DNA from: an uncultured Lachnospiraceae bacterium | Lineage (GTDB): Bacteria > Bacillota > Clostridia > Lachnospirales > Lachnospiraceae | DNA: 13,613 nt | NCBI GenBank assembly: GCA_910585625.1 | Contig: CAJUFQ010000051.1 | Location: 1-13,613 of the forward strand | Direction of reading: 5' to 3' | Shown here: in pieces, positions 12,634-13,613 of the stretch | How the letters are laid out: each line of letters starts with the position of its first letter | How positions within the stretch are numbered: position 1 is the stretch's first letter | The notes under the pieces: generated by a model | Database searches by the model: none | Seen by the model: only the letters and a program-made list of their open reading frames with translations | Told to the model about the DNA's origin: nothing | Program-made: the position numbers and the translations under genes

Positions 12634-13613
12634 TTACTTATTTAATTCCCTTTTCATGACAGCCCCTTTTGCCCCGGATGTAACCATCTGGGCGTAGCGT
12701 GCCAGGTACCCTTCTGTAACTTTCGGCTCCCTGGGCCGCCACTCTTCTCTCCTCTTGGCAAGCGCTTCTTCCGCTACATCCAGCTCCAGTTTCATTTCCG
12801 GGATATTTATCTTAATCGTATCCCCTTCTTCCACCAATGCAATGGTTCCTCCTACGGCTGCTTCCGGAGAGACATGCCCGATGGACGCCCCGCGGCTTGC
12901 GCCTGAGAAACGGCCGTCCGTTATCAGGGCAACTGTGGAGCCAAGCCCCATGCCGGCAATAGCGGAAGTCGGGTTTAACATTTCACGCATCCCAGGCCCT
13001 CCTTTGGGTCCTTCATAGCGGATGACCACCACGTCGCCTGCCACAATCTTTCCGCCCTTGATTGCTTCGATTGCATCCTCCTCGCAGTCAAAGACACGGG
13101 CCGGGCCTTCATGCACCATCATCTCCGGCGCTACCGCAGAACGTTTTACAACACTGCCTTCCGGCGCCAGGTTGCCTTTCAGCACAGCAAGACCGCCCGT
13201 CTTGCTGTATGGGTTATCCAATGGACGGATGACCTCAGGATCCTTGTTGACGCATCCTTTGATATTCTCCCCGACAGTCCTTCCGCTTACAGTCATGCAA
13301 TCTAAGTTCAGAAGCCCAAGCTCTGCAAGCTCGTTCATCACGGCGTACACGCCGCCCGCTTCATTCAGGTCTTCCATATAAGTAGGGCCTGCCGGCGCCA
13401 GATGGCAGAGGTTCGGCGTCTTCTCGCTGATTTCATTGGCAAACCCGATATCAAAGTCAAATCCTATCTCATGGGCGATTGCCGGCAGATGCAGCATACT
13501 GTTTGTGGAGCATCCCAACGCCATATCAACAGTCAGGGCATTCAGAACAGCCTCTTTTGTCATAATATCCCTGGGACAGATATTCTGGCGGTACATTTCC
13601 ATTACGGCCATGC
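12634..13613 (-). CDS. ilvD: Dihydroxy-acid dehydratase, C-terminal part (cut by window edge)
   Basis: The last 325 codons are present; the gene continues beyond the right edge (the full protein is usually about 550 residues). IlvD dehydrates dihydroxy-isovalerate and dihydroxy-methylvalerate in valine, isoleucine and leucine synthesis and carries an Fe-S cluster. Visible motifs, numbered from the first in-frame Met of the fragment, are ALGCSTNSMLHLPAIA (C34), NLCHLAPAG (C69, a probable cluster ligand), EGPKGGPGMREML, and TDGRFSGASRGASIGHVSPEA with the catalytic S236. The C-terminus RELNK is followed by a strong hairpin terminator. Position near azlCD is notable because both concern branched-chain amino acids, but several unrelated genes lie between them. 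Confidence 0.96.
   Translation of the reverse strand, partial: MAVMEMYRQNICPRDIMTKEAVLNALTVDMALGCSTNSMLHLPAIAHEIGFDFDIGFANEISEKTPNLCHLAPAGPTYMEDLNEAGGVYAVMNELAELGLLNLDCMTVSGRTVGENIKGCVNKDPEVIRPLDNPYSKTGGLAVLKGNLAPEGSVVKRSAVAPEMMVHEGPARVFDCEEDAIEAIKGGKIVAGDVVVIRYEGPKGGPGMREMLNPTSAIAGMGLGSTVALITDGRFSGASRGASIGHVSPEAAVGGTIALVEEGDTIKINIPEMKLELDVAEEALAKRREEWRPREPKVTEGYLARYAQMVTSGAKGAVMKRELNK

Noticed and set aside
1..13613. CRISPR arrays, tRNA or rRNA genes, transposases or integrases
   Set aside because: None were seen on either strand; no spaced repeats, no cloverleaf-type folds and no recombinase motifs in the translated genes.

Overview
The window looks like chromosomal DNA from a low-to-mid GC Firmicute, most likely a gut Lachnospiraceae (Clostridium cluster XIVa). 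This is inferred from strong AGGAGG ribosome binding sites, TTGACA/TATAAT-type promoters, the clostridial form of adenylosuccinate synthetase, an AzlCD transporter and a large secreted transglutaminase/Ig/FN3 protein. No species can be named from the sequence alone. Almost all genes are on the minus strand, so the biological order runs from right to left. Only two genes are on the plus strand.

Right to left: the 3' part of ilvD (branched-chain amino acid synthesis) enters from the right edge and ends in a hairpin terminator. Next comes a three-gene unit: a 1193-residue secreted transglutaminase-like protein with Ig-like and FN3 repeats, endonuclease IV (nfo), and a small HD-domain hydrolase whose start overlaps the nfo stop. 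purA follows from its own promoter, with a YihX-like HAD phosphatase 27 bases downstream. The HAD gene converges with a plus-strand gene for a 71-residue two-helix membrane peptide. That peptide's intrinsic terminator lies inside the HAD coding sequence. A plus-strand YbaK/ProX-type prolyl-tRNA editing protein is divergent from azlC-azlD, with two well-formed promoters back to back and a palindrome between them. deoD (purine nucleoside phosphorylase) follows azlD.

Left end (about 1-2400): an AT-richer two-gene cassette encodes a YwgA/Panacea-like small protein and a COG1078 HD-domain (dGTPase/SAMHD1-type) phosphohydrolase. Its promoter is near consensus (TTGACA-17-TAAAAT). A perfect palindrome containing GAAC-N4-GTTC, the core of the Gram-positive LexA (SOS) box, lies over the predicted transcription start. 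The cassette ends in a clear terminator followed by a 250-base gene-free stretch full of hairpins. This damage-inducible-looking HD cassette is the most interesting part of the window and a candidate stress, toxin-antitoxin or defence module. The rest is mainly housekeeping metabolism (purines, branched-chain amino acids), translation quality control, DNA repair and one surface or secreted protein.
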